Part shown: piece by piece, positions 18,574 through 26,437 of the stretch | How the letters are laid out: each line of letters begins with the position of its first letter | Position numbering within the stretch: the stretch's first letter is position 1 | DNA from: an uncultured Bacteroidota bacterium | GTDB lineage: Bacteria > Bacteroidota > Bacteroidia > Chitinophagales > Chitinophagaceae | DNA: 64,000 bases | Reading direction: 5' to 3' | NCBI GenBank assembly: GCA_903903635.1 | Contig: CAIUZK010000203.1 | Span: 1 to 64,000 of the forward strand | The notes under the pieces: model-generated | Database searches by the model: none | Told to the model about the DNA's origin: nothing | What the model saw: only the letters and a program-made list of their open reading frames with translations | Program-made: the position numbers and the translations under genes

Positions 18574-18593
18574 TTTTAGTAATTGCGCATAAA

Positions 18594-18619
18594 GGCAATT
18601 GTAAATCAATACAATTGCC
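18594..18619. terminator. Possible bidirectional hairpin between convergent genes
   Basis: GGCAATTG and CAATTGCC separated by 10 nt, located between the convergent Pro-rich gene and the response regulator. There is no strong T-run, so efficiency is uncertain. Confidence 0.4.
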
Positions 18620-18642
18620 GGTAAAAGAAGAAATTCAAAGTA

Positions 18643-19707
18643 TCACCTGACCAGGCTACCCAGTTTTTTAGGATTCAGGATTTCAATTTTGTTATCCTTC
18701 TTGATGTCTATTAGATTTTCATTTCTGAATTCTGTCAACGTGCGAATCAATGACTCCGTGGCTGTACCAGCTATAGAAGCCAGTTCATCACGCGATATAT
18801 CGATGTAATACGTTTCATTCTTTTTGGGTTTGAATTTATTATGCAGGCTCGTCAGCGCGGCTGCAACCTTTTTACGCAAGGTGTTATAGGCAATACCAAG
18901 CAGGTGTGACTCATTTTCAGTAATATTCTTGGCAAGCATTTTTATAAGCCCTCTCTGTGCATTGGGGTTCCTATGCAGCAGGTCTTCGAACTCTTTTTTG
19001 GGTATCAGGGTAATTTCTGTTTCTTCCATGGCCTCCGCAGTTTCCTTATAGGCTGATTCTTCGAGCAATGATATATAGCCTAGAAAATCACCTTCATTGA
19101 ACAGATCCATTACCAATTGCTTGCCATCCTCATGCGTTTTAAATGTCCTTACCTTTCCTTTATTAATATAATACAGATAATGCGGGATATGACCTTCTTT
19201 ATATATTACCTGCTTTTTAAAATAAGTATTTGTATCGTGGTCGAATGGTAGCTTGTCCAATGTTAAAGTCAGGTCATAATCAAGCTCTGAAGCTTCAGAT
19301 TCATGCTTAATTTCGTTGCTTAATTTCTCTTTTAAAACTGCAATTCTTTTAAACCTGTTTTCAACAGCTTTAAGCAGTTCATCGCCATTGAAGGGCTTTG
19401 TTATATAATCATCAGCACCCGAATCCATAGCATTCCTGAAATCATTGCGGTCACTTTTTGAGGTCAGAAATATGAAGGGCATATTTTCCGTCTTGGGATC
19501 TTTACGCAAAACATGCAACATACCAAATCCATCCAATACCGGCATGGCAATATCACTAACCACCAGATCGGGCATATGTTGATACGTTTTTTCTATTCCT
19601 TCCTTGCCATTGATGGCAGAAATGACATTGTAATTAGCCAATGAAAGAATCTCGGCTACATCCTCCCTGATAACTTCATTGTCTTCCACTACTAATATGG
19701 TTTTCAT
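18643..19707 (-). CDS. Response regulator with CRP/FNR output (REC-cNMP-HTH)
   Basis: A 354-aa two-component regulator. The receiver domain (residues 1-120) has the acidic pocket Glu8-Asp9, the phospho-acceptor Asp52 (VVSDIAMPVLDG), Thr82 and Lys104. A cyclic-nucleotide-binding-like domain spans about 150-265 (LYYINKGKVRTFKTHEDGKQ, GDFLGYISLLEES). A CRP-type winged helix follows (about 280-345; ISRDELASIAGTATESLIRT is the recognition-helix region). It overlaps the upstream histidine kinase gene by 32 bp, so the two are almost surely partners. REC-CRP fusions with PAS kinases often control stress or low-oxygen genes; the targets here are not shown. Confidence 0.93.
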   Translation of the reverse strand: MKTILVVEDNEVIREDVAEILSLANYNVISAINGKEGIEKTYQHMPDLVVSDIAMPVLDGFGMLHVLRKDPKTENMPFIFLTSKSDRNDFRNAMDSGADDYITKPFNGDELLKAVENRFKRIAVLKEKLSNEIKHESEASELDYDLTLTLDKLPFDHDTNTYFKKQVIYKEGHIPHYLYYINKGKVRTFKTHEDGKQLVMDLFNEGDFLGYISLLEESAYKETAEAMEETEITLIPKKEFEDLLHRNPNAQRGLIKMLAKNITENESHLLGIAYNTLRKKVAAALTSLHNKFKPKKNETYYIDISRDELASIAGTATESLIRTLTEFRNENLIDIKKDNKIEILNPKKLGSLVR

Positions 19708-20938
19708 AAACTACTTTTTGATTTTTAAATCTGACAATAAATTCAGTTCCCTTATTCTCTTCACTTTTGCAGTCAATTGTTCCGTCCAGAACATCAACAT
19801 ATTTTTTGACAATATTTAACCCTAATCCCGTGCCTTGTATATGAGCCGCATTAGTACTCCTGAAAAAACGCTTGTAAAGATTCTCTTGCTCAGGCTGCGG
19901 AATCCCAATTCCATGATCTTTTACTCGTAAAATACAATCATCACTCTTTCGGACAACAGAAAGTTCGATTTTACTATTCTCAGGTGAGTACTTTATCGCA
20001 TTGGATAAAAGGTTGGTGAGTATATGATGCAACATAGAGGTATCCAGAAAGGCAATGTCATTATCACATTCCTGATTATAATCAATTTCCTGGCCAGGCT
20101 TTAGCATGTGTTGCAAATTCTGAATAATCTCAGTAACCAAAACCCCGATATCAAACAAAGTTGGATTGGGTCTGAAATTCTCCTGTTCCATTTTATCCAC
20201 AGAAAGGAAGTCGCTTAATACTTCATTAAGTAAATTAGCAGACGACAGAATCCTTTTAATATGTTTATCTCTCTGAGGCTGATCTGACTCTTTTGTATAT
20301 TTTGACAGCAGATAGGTAGACGCCAGAATTCCTGATAAGGGTGTTCTGAATTCGTGGGAAGCAATACTCACAAAGCGCGATTTCAATGCATTCATTTCTT
20401 TTTCATTTTCCAGCGCTTTGATCAATTCTGCATCTTTCCTTTCATTCTCTTTTATTTGTCTGCTCAATTGATCTACAGTTGCATGCAATGACCTGGTACT
20501 TTCTTTCACTCTTTGGTCCAACTCGCCTTTTAATTGCTGAATTGTTTTGTCAGCTTCCAGTTTTTTCGTCAAATCATTAATAAAAGCAATAAAATATTCA
20601 CCCTCTTTCGAGGTATAATGCCCCAACGAAACTTCAACCTTAAATTCAGTACCATCTTTTCTAACGGCATCTACTCCCAGACCCAGACAGACGGCCTTAC
20701 TCAATGGATTCTTATAATACTCCAGTCTGTGCTGTTTATGGATATCATGCAACCTTCCGGGAATAAGGCATTCCATCGATTGATTATCCAATTCCGGTTC
20801 CAGATAACCAAATTCATCATAAACATGTTTATTAGCTGCTACAATTTGTCCTTCTTTATTAACAATAATGACACCAAGGACAGCATTTTCAAATAATGCA
20901 GAAAATTCCTTGTTCCTGAAAATATGATGTAATAACAT
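19676..20938 (-). CDS. Soluble PAS-domain sensor histidine kinase
   Basis: A 420-aa cytoplasmic kinase from the ATG at 20938; the frame is open to a GTG at 20995, which would add 19 residues. A PAS domain (FSALFENAVLGVIIVNKEGQ onward, about residues 10-130) is followed by a coiled coil (about 130-180). The HisKA H-box is SIASHEFRTPL with His195, and the HATPase domain shows N-box NLLSNAIKYSPE, G1 DHGIGIP and G2 GTGLGLNIV. No transmembrane helix is present, so the signal is internal, such as redox, oxygen or a metabolite. It overlaps the response regulator gene by 32 bp. Confidence 0.93.
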   Translation of the reverse strand: MLLHHIFRNKEFSALFENAVLGVIIVNKEGQIVAANKHVYDEFGYLEPELDNQSMECLIPGRLHDIHKQHRLEYYKNPLSKAVCLGLGVDAVRKDGTEFKVEVSLGHYTSKEGEYFIAFINDLTKKLEADKTIQQLKGELDQRVKESTRSLHATVDQLSRQIKENERKDAELIKALENEKEMNALKSRFVSIASHEFRTPLSGILASTYLLSKYTKESDQPQRDKHIKRILSSANLLNEVLSDFLSVDKMEQENFRPNPTLFDIGVLVTEIIQNLQHMLKPGQEIDYNQECDNDIAFLDTSMLHHILTNLLSNAIKYSPENSKIELSVVRKSDDCILRVKDHGIGIPQPEQENLYKRFFRSTNAAHIQGTGLGLNIVKKYVDVLDGTIDCKSEENKGTEFIVRFKNQKVVYENHISSGRQ

Positions 20939-21190
20939 GCTCACAGCAGCTTTGTGCCCTAAGTCCTGATTTAAATCTAATTGTTCCACCAGCACCAGAA
21001 TTTACATCCATTTTATCTGACGAATCATCAGAGCATCTAAAAGGCAAATTAGGTAAACAAAAATATATTTCAGGCAAAATAATATTCATGACCATGGTCT
21101 GTTTTTTACATGATTGTCATCATAATTTAACTTAATGGTAAAATCCACCCGATTAGAATAGCAGAAAAAACAAATTAATAACATAATTAA

Positions 21191-21841
21191 TCATGCTACA
21201 ACAAGTTCATCTTCAACTTCCTTTACACCCGGGCAACACCATGCGGCCCTTTCCACCTCCCTTCGCTCTGCCCAGGAGCGAACCTTTCCGTGCAAAATAA
21301 CTTTACCCCCTTCTGTCTCTATAATAATATCGTCTGATATTATATCAGCACAACGCTCGAAGGCATATTTAATATTATCTATTAATACAGGAATATCAAT
21401 AGGCGGGGTTATTAATATCTGGTTGGTTAACCCTTTCAGTCCTACAATATCTTTAATAGAGTTGGTAGCTGCATCTTTCTGGTATTGCCAATCCAGAGTA
21501 CCTTCGAGAGTAATCCATCCATTTTCCACAATTATGCTAATATTACTTTCAGGAATTGCGTTGTTCCATTTTATAGCATTAATAGCAGCTTCTGCTATTT
21601 CAGGATCAGAGGGAGTTTTCAACCTGTCGATCTTTACAGTAATTGCTTCAGCTATCCCCTTCACATTCTTTACGCGTTTCACAGCATCTTCGGCCGCCAG
21701 TTTTATTCCATAATTTGCAACGTGTCCACTCAAAATTACTATCCCATTCTTAACCAAAACACTAATTTCCGCATCGATTAACTTCGGATCCCATTTCAAC
21801 TCCTCCAATATATTCAACTTCAGATTCACGTCGGTTTTCAT
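21191..21841 (-). CDS. Triple BON-domain protein (OsmY/phospholipid-binding type)
   Basis: A 216-aa protein from the ATG at 21841 (MKTDVNLKLNILEELKWDP). The longer open frame adds 14 residues unlike the family. Three BON domains follow one another (about residues 3-70, 78-145 and 150-214), each with the pattern I-x-V-x-V-x-x-G-x-V-x-L-x-G and a following helix (GIKLAAEDAVKRVKNVKGI, WQYQKDAATNSIKDIVGLKG, RSWAERREVERAAWCCPGV). It has no signal peptide, so it is probably cytoplasmic. BON proteins are linked to membrane or osmotic stress. It lies between the two-component pair and hsp20. Confidence 0.9.
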   Translation of the reverse strand: MKTDVNLKLNILEELKWDPKLIDAEISVLVKNGIVILSGHVANYGIKLAAEDAVKRVKNVKGIAEAITVKIDRLKTPSDPEIAEAAINAIKWNNAIPESNISIIVENGWITLEGTLDWQYQKDAATNSIKDIVGLKGLTNQILITPPIDIPVLIDNIKYAFERCADIISDDIIIETEGGKVILHGKVRSWAERREVERAAWCCPGVKEVEDELVVA

Positions 21842-21986
21842 TGTATCCAGTTTTTTATTTATAAAATTGATTATTGCAAACATATACTTAAGTTCAAATA
21901 AACCAAATGATTTTTGTTTGTTACGGGCTGATAAAATTCAGTTGAGATTTTGACTACGATCATCGATGTGAGGTATTACTGCATAC

Positions 21987-22024
21987 TAACTTTGCGATAT
22001 ATTATTAACCAGTAAAAAGGAGGT
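21987..22024 (+). promoter_or_regulatory. hsp20 -7 box and strong Shine-Dalgarno
   Basis: TAACTTTG (exact TAnnTTTG) at 21987-21994, and AAAGGAGGT at 22016-22024 five bases before the ATG at 22029. No TTTG -33 element is seen at about 19 bp. Full Shine-Dalgarno sites are uncommon in Bacteroidota, which makes this one notable. Confidence 0.5.
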
Positions 22025-22028
22025 ATAT

Positions 22029-22463
22029 ATGTCACTTAAATTAATTAAATCAAACAATTTCCCTTCCGTTTTCAATGATTTTATGGAACCATGGAATGAC
22101 TGGTTTCAGGAAGGATTAAAAAACAAAGCATTAACTATGCCCAGGGTAAATGTCACTGAGACGAAGGACAGTTTCAATCTTGATGTTGCTGCGCCCGGAC
22201 TACATAAAAAAGACTTTAAAATCGATGTAGAGGGGAATATGCTGACAATCAGCGCACAAAGAGAAGAGAACAAAGAGGATAAAAATGAATCAGTAACCAG
22301 GAGAGAATATAACTACTCCAGTTTCTCCCGCTCTTTCACCCTACCTGATTCTGTGGCTGAGGACAAGATAAGTGCCGCTTATGATGGTGGTGTATTGAAA
22401 CTGACTTTGCCCAAAACCGAAAAAGCAATAAAAAGTGATAACAAAACTATTGCTGTAAACTAA
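22029..22463 (+). CDS. Small heat-shock protein, Hsp20/alpha-crystallin family
   Basis: A 144-aa ATP-independent holdase chaperone. The N-terminal arm carries FMEPWNDWFQEG. The alpha-crystallin domain (about residues 38-135) contains RVNVTETKDSFNLDVAAPGL and KKDFKIDVEGNMLTISAQRE, and the conserved closing motif is YDGGVLKLTLPK. The C-terminal extension is short and carries IAVN rather than a full IXI motif. A strong ribosome-binding site precedes it. It is divergent from the BON gene and close to the histidine kinase pair, fitting a stress regulon. Confidence 0.95.
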   Translation: MSLKLIKSNNFPSVFNDFMEPWNDWFQEGLKNKALTMPRVNVTETKDSFNLDVAAPGLHKKDFKIDVEGNMLTISAQREENKEDKNESVTRREYNYSSFSRSFTLPDSVAEDKISAAYDGGVLKLTLPKTEKAIKSDNKTIAVN

Positions 22464-22486
22464 GTGGTTTCCATTGAGTGTAGTGT

Positions 22487-22518
22487 GTAATCCCCGGCTC
22501 CATTATGCCGGGGATTAC
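22487..22518. terminator. Strong terminator between hsp20 and mlaD
   Basis: GTAATCCCCGGC and GCCGGGGATTAC form a 12-bp stem around an 8-nt loop, followed by a T-rich stretch on the plus strand. It can serve hsp20 and perhaps the convergent mla operon. Confidence 0.8.
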
Positions 22519-22572
22519 TTTATTATTGTATAAAAAAAATGCAGCTATTAAGGAACCGCCAATTTACCTGTT

Positions 22573-23568
22573 CTATTTACCAGCTTGTTCTTTCTTCAGT
22601 TCTTTCTTCAGTTTTTTCTCCTGTTTTCTGAAATACCCCCTGGTGAGGAAATTGTGTTTTAAAGCTTCCATATTCTCGTTCAGCCCTACCGAAGCTTTCT
22701 TTATATTGATGATACTCTGCTGCACATTTGAAGATAGCGTAGTATCGCTAAGCAGCATATTCAGCGCACCTTTACCCGTATTAGCGCTTTGCACAGTTTT
22801 ATTCAGGTTGCCGGATACTTTTATCAACTCATCAGATGTCTCCTTAAGTTTATCCATAGTGTAGGCAAGGTTATTGGCCAGCCCTGTATCATTGATCACC
22901 TCACTCAGCAATCCGTTTCCATGCTGAATCTGCGCTGTAACCTGCTGCAATGTATTGCTCACTACCAAAACCTTACCTGTTATAGCATCCAGATTACTAA
23001 AAGACTTTTTCAGGTTCATAGCCATCAGGGTGTCTTTGTACAACGACTGTACAGTTCCATTATTCGACACGATATCGGATGTAAGCGCTTTCAGATTTTC
23101 TGTAATTACCTTGATATTCTCATTCGACTTACTAAGCGTTAGCATTACCTGATCTATTATAAGCGGATTCTGCACCTGTACAATTTCATTATTTTTCACA
23201 ACTTCACCCTCTGATTTTCCAGGGCTGATATTTACAATCTTATCGCCCATTAACCCATCTGAAGCAATAGAGGCAACAGCCGTGTTGTGGATAAACCCTC
23301 TCTTAACTTCTTCTATCTGCAGATCTACCTGAACAAGGGTATCGTTTATGAGTGTTACTGATTTAACAATTCCAACCTTAACGCCATTGTAGCGAACATT
23401 GCTTCCTGCTTTTAGCCCGGTAGCATTCGAAAACTTCGCAGTAATGGTAAATGTCTTCTTAAACATTTCACTTTTGGCGCCTACAAGAAATATCCCCACA
23501 ATAAAAAGGATCAATCCTATAAACACAAAAAAACCAAGTAAAATATTTTTTCTGATTACTTTATCCAT
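22573..23568 (-). CDS. MlaD/MCE-family lipid transport substrate-binding protein
   Basis: A 331-aa inner-membrane-anchored protein. One N-terminal helix (ILLGFFVFIGLILFIVGIFLVG) precedes an MCE domain (about residues 35-120: FSNATGLKAGSNVRYNGVKVGIVKSV, then ASIASDGLMGDKIVNISPG). The remaining ~200 residues are amphipathic helices rich in Lys/Asn/Leu, as in MCE proteins that form a tunnel. It is the last gene of the mlaE-mlaF-mlaD set, starting 4 bp after mlaF ends, and moves phospholipids or sterol-like lipids between membranes. Confidence 0.93.
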   Translation of the reverse strand: MDKVIRKNILLGFFVFIGLILFIVGIFLVGAKSEMFKKTFTITAKFSNATGLKAGSNVRYNGVKVGIVKSVTLINDTLVQVDLQIEEVKRGFIHNTAVASIASDGLMGDKIVNISPGKSEGEVVKNNEIVQVQNPLIIDQVMLTLSKSNENIKVITENLKALTSDIVSNNGTVQSLYKDTLMAMNLKKSFSNLDAITGKVLVVSNTLQQVTAQIQHGNGLLSEVINDTGLANNLAYTMDKLKETSDELIKVSGNLNKTVQSANTGKGALNMLLSDTTLSSNVQQSIINIKKASVGLNENMEALKHNFLTRGYFRKQEKKLKKELKKEQAGK

Positions 23569-23572
23569 AAAA

Positions 23573-24349
23573 TCAACGTTTAAAAAAGTGTTTTATTTCC
23601 ATATCCTCATCATGTATCAACTCATCGTAGGTCCCTTGTTTATATACTATGCCATCCGACAAAAATACAATCCTATTAGCTGTCTCCCTGGCAAGGGCAA
23701 TATCATGGGTAATAATTATCGAAGTGGTTTTATATTTCTGCTGCAGGTCCATTATAAGCCTGGTAATTTCTTCCGATGTTATCGGATCCAGGCCCGTAGT
23801 AGGTTCGTCGTACAGGATTATTTCCGGTTTTAAAATTACACTTCTAGCTATTCCTATCCGTTTTCTCATGCCTCCCGACAACTCAGAAGGCATCAGGTCA
23901 ATTGCATTCTCCAGGCCTACATTTCTTAAAGCCTCCCGCACCAGTTCATCCAATGTTCCGGAAATTTTTTTACGCCTATGCCTTCGTAGCGGAAATTCCA
24001 GGTTCTGCCTGACAGTCATTGAGTCATATAGTGCGCTGCTCTGAAAAACGAAGCCAATACGAGTACGCATATCGTCCAGATCCTGGTGGTTCAGTTTGAA
24101 AATATCCTTCCCAAATACCCTCAGATTTCCACCATCCGGCTTAACCAGTCCGATGATACACTTGATCAATATTGTTTTACCTATACCAGACCTGCCCATA
24201 ACTACCAGATTCTCCCCTTTGTTTATCGTAAGGCTGAAATCACGAAGCACTACATTGCTCCCAAAAGCTTTCTGCAAATGCTCAATTTCAATCACTGGCT
24301 GGTTGTCCGCAATTTCCTGCACTGGGGCGATATTTATTTCAGTTGCCAT
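23573..24349 (-). CDS. MlaF-type ABC transporter ATP-binding protein
   Basis: A 258-aa ATPase of the MCE/Mla importer group. Walker A is GRSGIGKT near residue 52. The Q-loop is GFVFQSSALYDSMTVRQNLEFPL near 95, signature LSGGMRKRIGIARSV near 158, Walker B IILYDEPTTGLDP near 178, and the switch His in SIIITHDIALA near 212. The SSALYDSMTVxxNxxFPL and GGMRKR texts are diagnostic of the MlaF/TTG2A subgroup. It sits 2 bp downstream of mlaE and 4 bp upstream of mlaD. Confidence 0.95.
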   Translation of the reverse strand: MATEINIAPVQEIADNQPVIEIEHLQKAFGSNVVLRDFSLTINKGENLVVMGRSGIGKTILIKCIIGLVKPDGGNLRVFGKDIFKLNHQDLDDMRTRIGFVFQSSALYDSMTVRQNLEFPLRRHRRKKISGTLDELVREALRNVGLENAIDLMPSELSGGMRKRIGIARSVILKPEIILYDEPTTGLDPITSEEITRLIMDLQQKYKTTSIIITHDIALARETANRIVFLSDGIVYKQGTYDELIHDEDMEIKHFFKR

Positions 24350-24351
24350 AT

Positions 24352-25145
24352 CTATAAATACCCGAGCATTGAGGTTATCTGGGTTACAACCATGTCAATA
24401 ATAATTACGCCTACCATGGCAACCACCACCGAAATATTGGCAGCCTTCCCTACCCCTTCCGTCCCCTTTTTCGAATTATAGCCCTTGGTACAACCAACCA
24501 GGCCAATAGTAAAACCAAAGAAGAATGTCTTAGTAAATGAAGGGCCTATATCGGTGAAATGCAAGGCTTCGAATACACGATTTACGTAAAAATGCAGGTT
24601 CACATCATCCTTTATATTCGACCCCGTAAATGCCCCGATCAGCGAAATAAAGTCAGCATAAACAGTAAGTATCGGTATCATTAAGGTAGTAGCGATTATC
24701 CTGGTAGCCACCAGGTACTTGAATGGGTTTGTTCCTGACACCTCCATAGCATCAATCTGCTCAGTAACTTTCATCGAACCCAGTTCAGCGCTGATACCTG
24801 AACCGATTTTACCAGCACAGATCAGTGCAGTAACCAAAGGTCCAATCTCCCTGACGATAGAAATGGACGACATAGCCGGCAAAAAAGATCCGGCGCCGAA
24901 CTCCATCATGGTAGGCCTTGATTGCATAACCAGCACAAGACCTAGAATAAATGCGGTAATACCTACAAGAACAAAAGACTTAATGCCGATTTCGTAACAT
25001 TGGTTCATTATCTCTTTAAATTCGTAGGGGGCTTTAGTCCTTCGCGGAAAAAATTGGCAGCAAACCTGGCCAACTCGGCCATATCCGAGAAAAAACTATC
25101 GAGCGATCTGGAAAATAACGTTTCGCTTTTTTTCACCGTTGCCAT
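24352..25145 (-). CDS. MlaE-type permease, with a 1-nt frameshift near the N-terminus
   Basis: MCE/Mla permease. The main open frame (24352-25008, 218 aa) starts inside the family at MNQCYEIGIKSFVLVGITAF and shows LVMQSRPTMMEFGAG, the EIGPLVTALICAGKIGSGISAELGSMKVTEQIDAM core and five hydrophobic helices. Upstream in another frame, an ATG at 25145 gives MATVKKSETLFSRSLDSFF, then AANFFREGLKP. It meets the main frame at a run of five G (25027-25031, C on the coding strand). One extra C would give GLKPPYEFKEIMNQC, the expected family text, and a 264-aa protein. Either a base is missing (mutation or sequencing error) or translation restarts at 25008. The transport core is intact. Confidence 0.85.
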
Positions 25146-25404
25146 TAGCCCTGATTTATTTACAGTATGCTGAAATAATGATCTAACCTGATTCTTCGAA
25201 GATGCTGAACAGAATTAATCCTGATTACCATCAAAATTATCCGGAGAACAATCCAATTAAAATGATATTAATCAAATAAATAGCAAATGTAGGTCATATT
25301 AAACCGCTAATAATAAAAAAAAGCCCCCGCCTGAAGAACCACAGGAAGGATACCCTATTGTTACGAAAGTTTCACCAGGAGGAACTATCCCAACTTTCCA
25401 ATAA

Positions 25405-26019
25405 TTATTTTTTGATGGGTTGCCTGATTATAGTTTTTAGCTTTTCGGGGGCTGTTCTGCGCATATCGCTGAGATATATTTCTCTATGTTTACCTGTTAA
25501 TTGAAAACCATTTTCTTTTATGAACTCATGGAGTTTTATTATTGTTGGAGGCTCTTCACTATAAGGGCCTATATGCAATATCTGGGCGCTCAATCCATCT
25601 TTGTATGGTTCAAATCTTACATTTTGCAATGCCACAAGGTCTTTCTTTTTAATTAGCTGTTCCTTGCCTTTGGCCAATATTTCATTGGTCACAAATTCAG
25701 GTTGCCTGATCATTAATGTCCACTTCCAGTTCGATCTGTCCTCCATATTGAATGAACTCATATCCTCGGCCCACCATAGCCCTTCAAGTGGCAGCACACC
25801 ATAATCGATCTGTTGCTCCCCCTTTTTAACCATAAATTTAATGGTATAAGACAAACTGAAAAGAGCCTCTACACTATCCTGAAACAGTTTGGAATTATTG
25901 GGATCGCCATGACCATCGCACATTAGAAAATTAAATTCAGGCACTTCGACAATTGCCGCCTGTATTGCCGATGCCTTGTAAAGATTTGCAAGGATACTTT
26001 TGAGATCAATCTTTTTCAT
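25405..26019 (-). CDS. GyrI-like small-molecule-binding domain protein
   Basis: A 204-aa stand-alone GyrI-like (AraC effector-binding) protein. The N-terminal part (YKASAIQAAIVEVPEFNFLMCDGHGDPNNS) and the central DYGVLPLEGLWWAEDM segment match the GyrI-like family. A later half carries ILHIGPYSEEPPTIIKLHEFI, the typical GxYxxxxxxxxxLxxFI motif, followed by KHREIYLSDMRRTAPEKLKTIIRQP. There is no DNA-binding domain. Relatives bind or hydrolyse small amphiphilic compounds, but the ligand is unknown. It is monocistronic with a good candidate promoter upstream. Confidence 0.88.
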   Translation of the reverse strand: MKKIDLKSILANLYKASAIQAAIVEVPEFNFLMCDGHGDPNNSKLFQDSVEALFSLSYTIKFMVKKGEQQIDYGVLPLEGLWWAEDMSSFNMEDRSNWKWTLMIRQPEFVTNEILAKGKEQLIKKKDLVALQNVRFEPYKDGLSAQILHIGPYSEEPPTIIKLHEFIKENGFQLTGKHREIYLSDMRRTAPEKLKTIIRQPIKK

Positions 26020-26100
26020 TTTATTATTTTCTATTACCTGAAATAAAAAACTTTACTGCCCGCTATTCCTGAAATGTGCAGACTTTCAAACCGACCACCC

Positions 26101-26131
26101 CAAAAATAACTGACAAAGGTAATAAGACAAA
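26101..26131 (-). promoter_or_regulatory. Candidate Bacteroidota promoter of the GyrI-like gene
   Basis: On the minus strand, a TTTTTG-type -33 element (26131-26128) and a TATTTTTG -7 box (26108-26101) are separated by 19 bp, the standard spacing, 82 bp before the ATG. A second overlapping -7 box TACCTTTG lies at 26121-26114. The rest of 26020-26437 shows no gene. Confidence 0.5.
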
Positions 26132-26437
26132 AATCTATACTCAATGACGATAGTCAATCCATGGTTTGATCCTGCTCATTTAAATTTTTAATTCAATTTG
26201 ATTATAAAAAGCATTAACTTACATAAATCCTTTGTCATGGTTTATTGTTTAGCCCTTTATTGATTTCAGGCATGACACCTATCAGTAAAACCAATGATGG
26301 CTATCACAATTTAACAGGTCAGGAATATTAAACTTTGCAGCATCTGTGGATTAACATGTAATCCTGCCTATTCAATCTTCCGGCTCCTTTTCCTGCAACT
26401 TGCCAGGGTTACATTTCATTACTGCAAATTAGTTAAA

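Noticed and set aside
25303-25404. Plus-strand open stretch reading PPPEEPQEGYPIVTKVSPGG
   Set aside because: It looks protein-like but has no start codon after the upstream stop and ends against the convergent GyrI-like gene; left as a possible remnant only.
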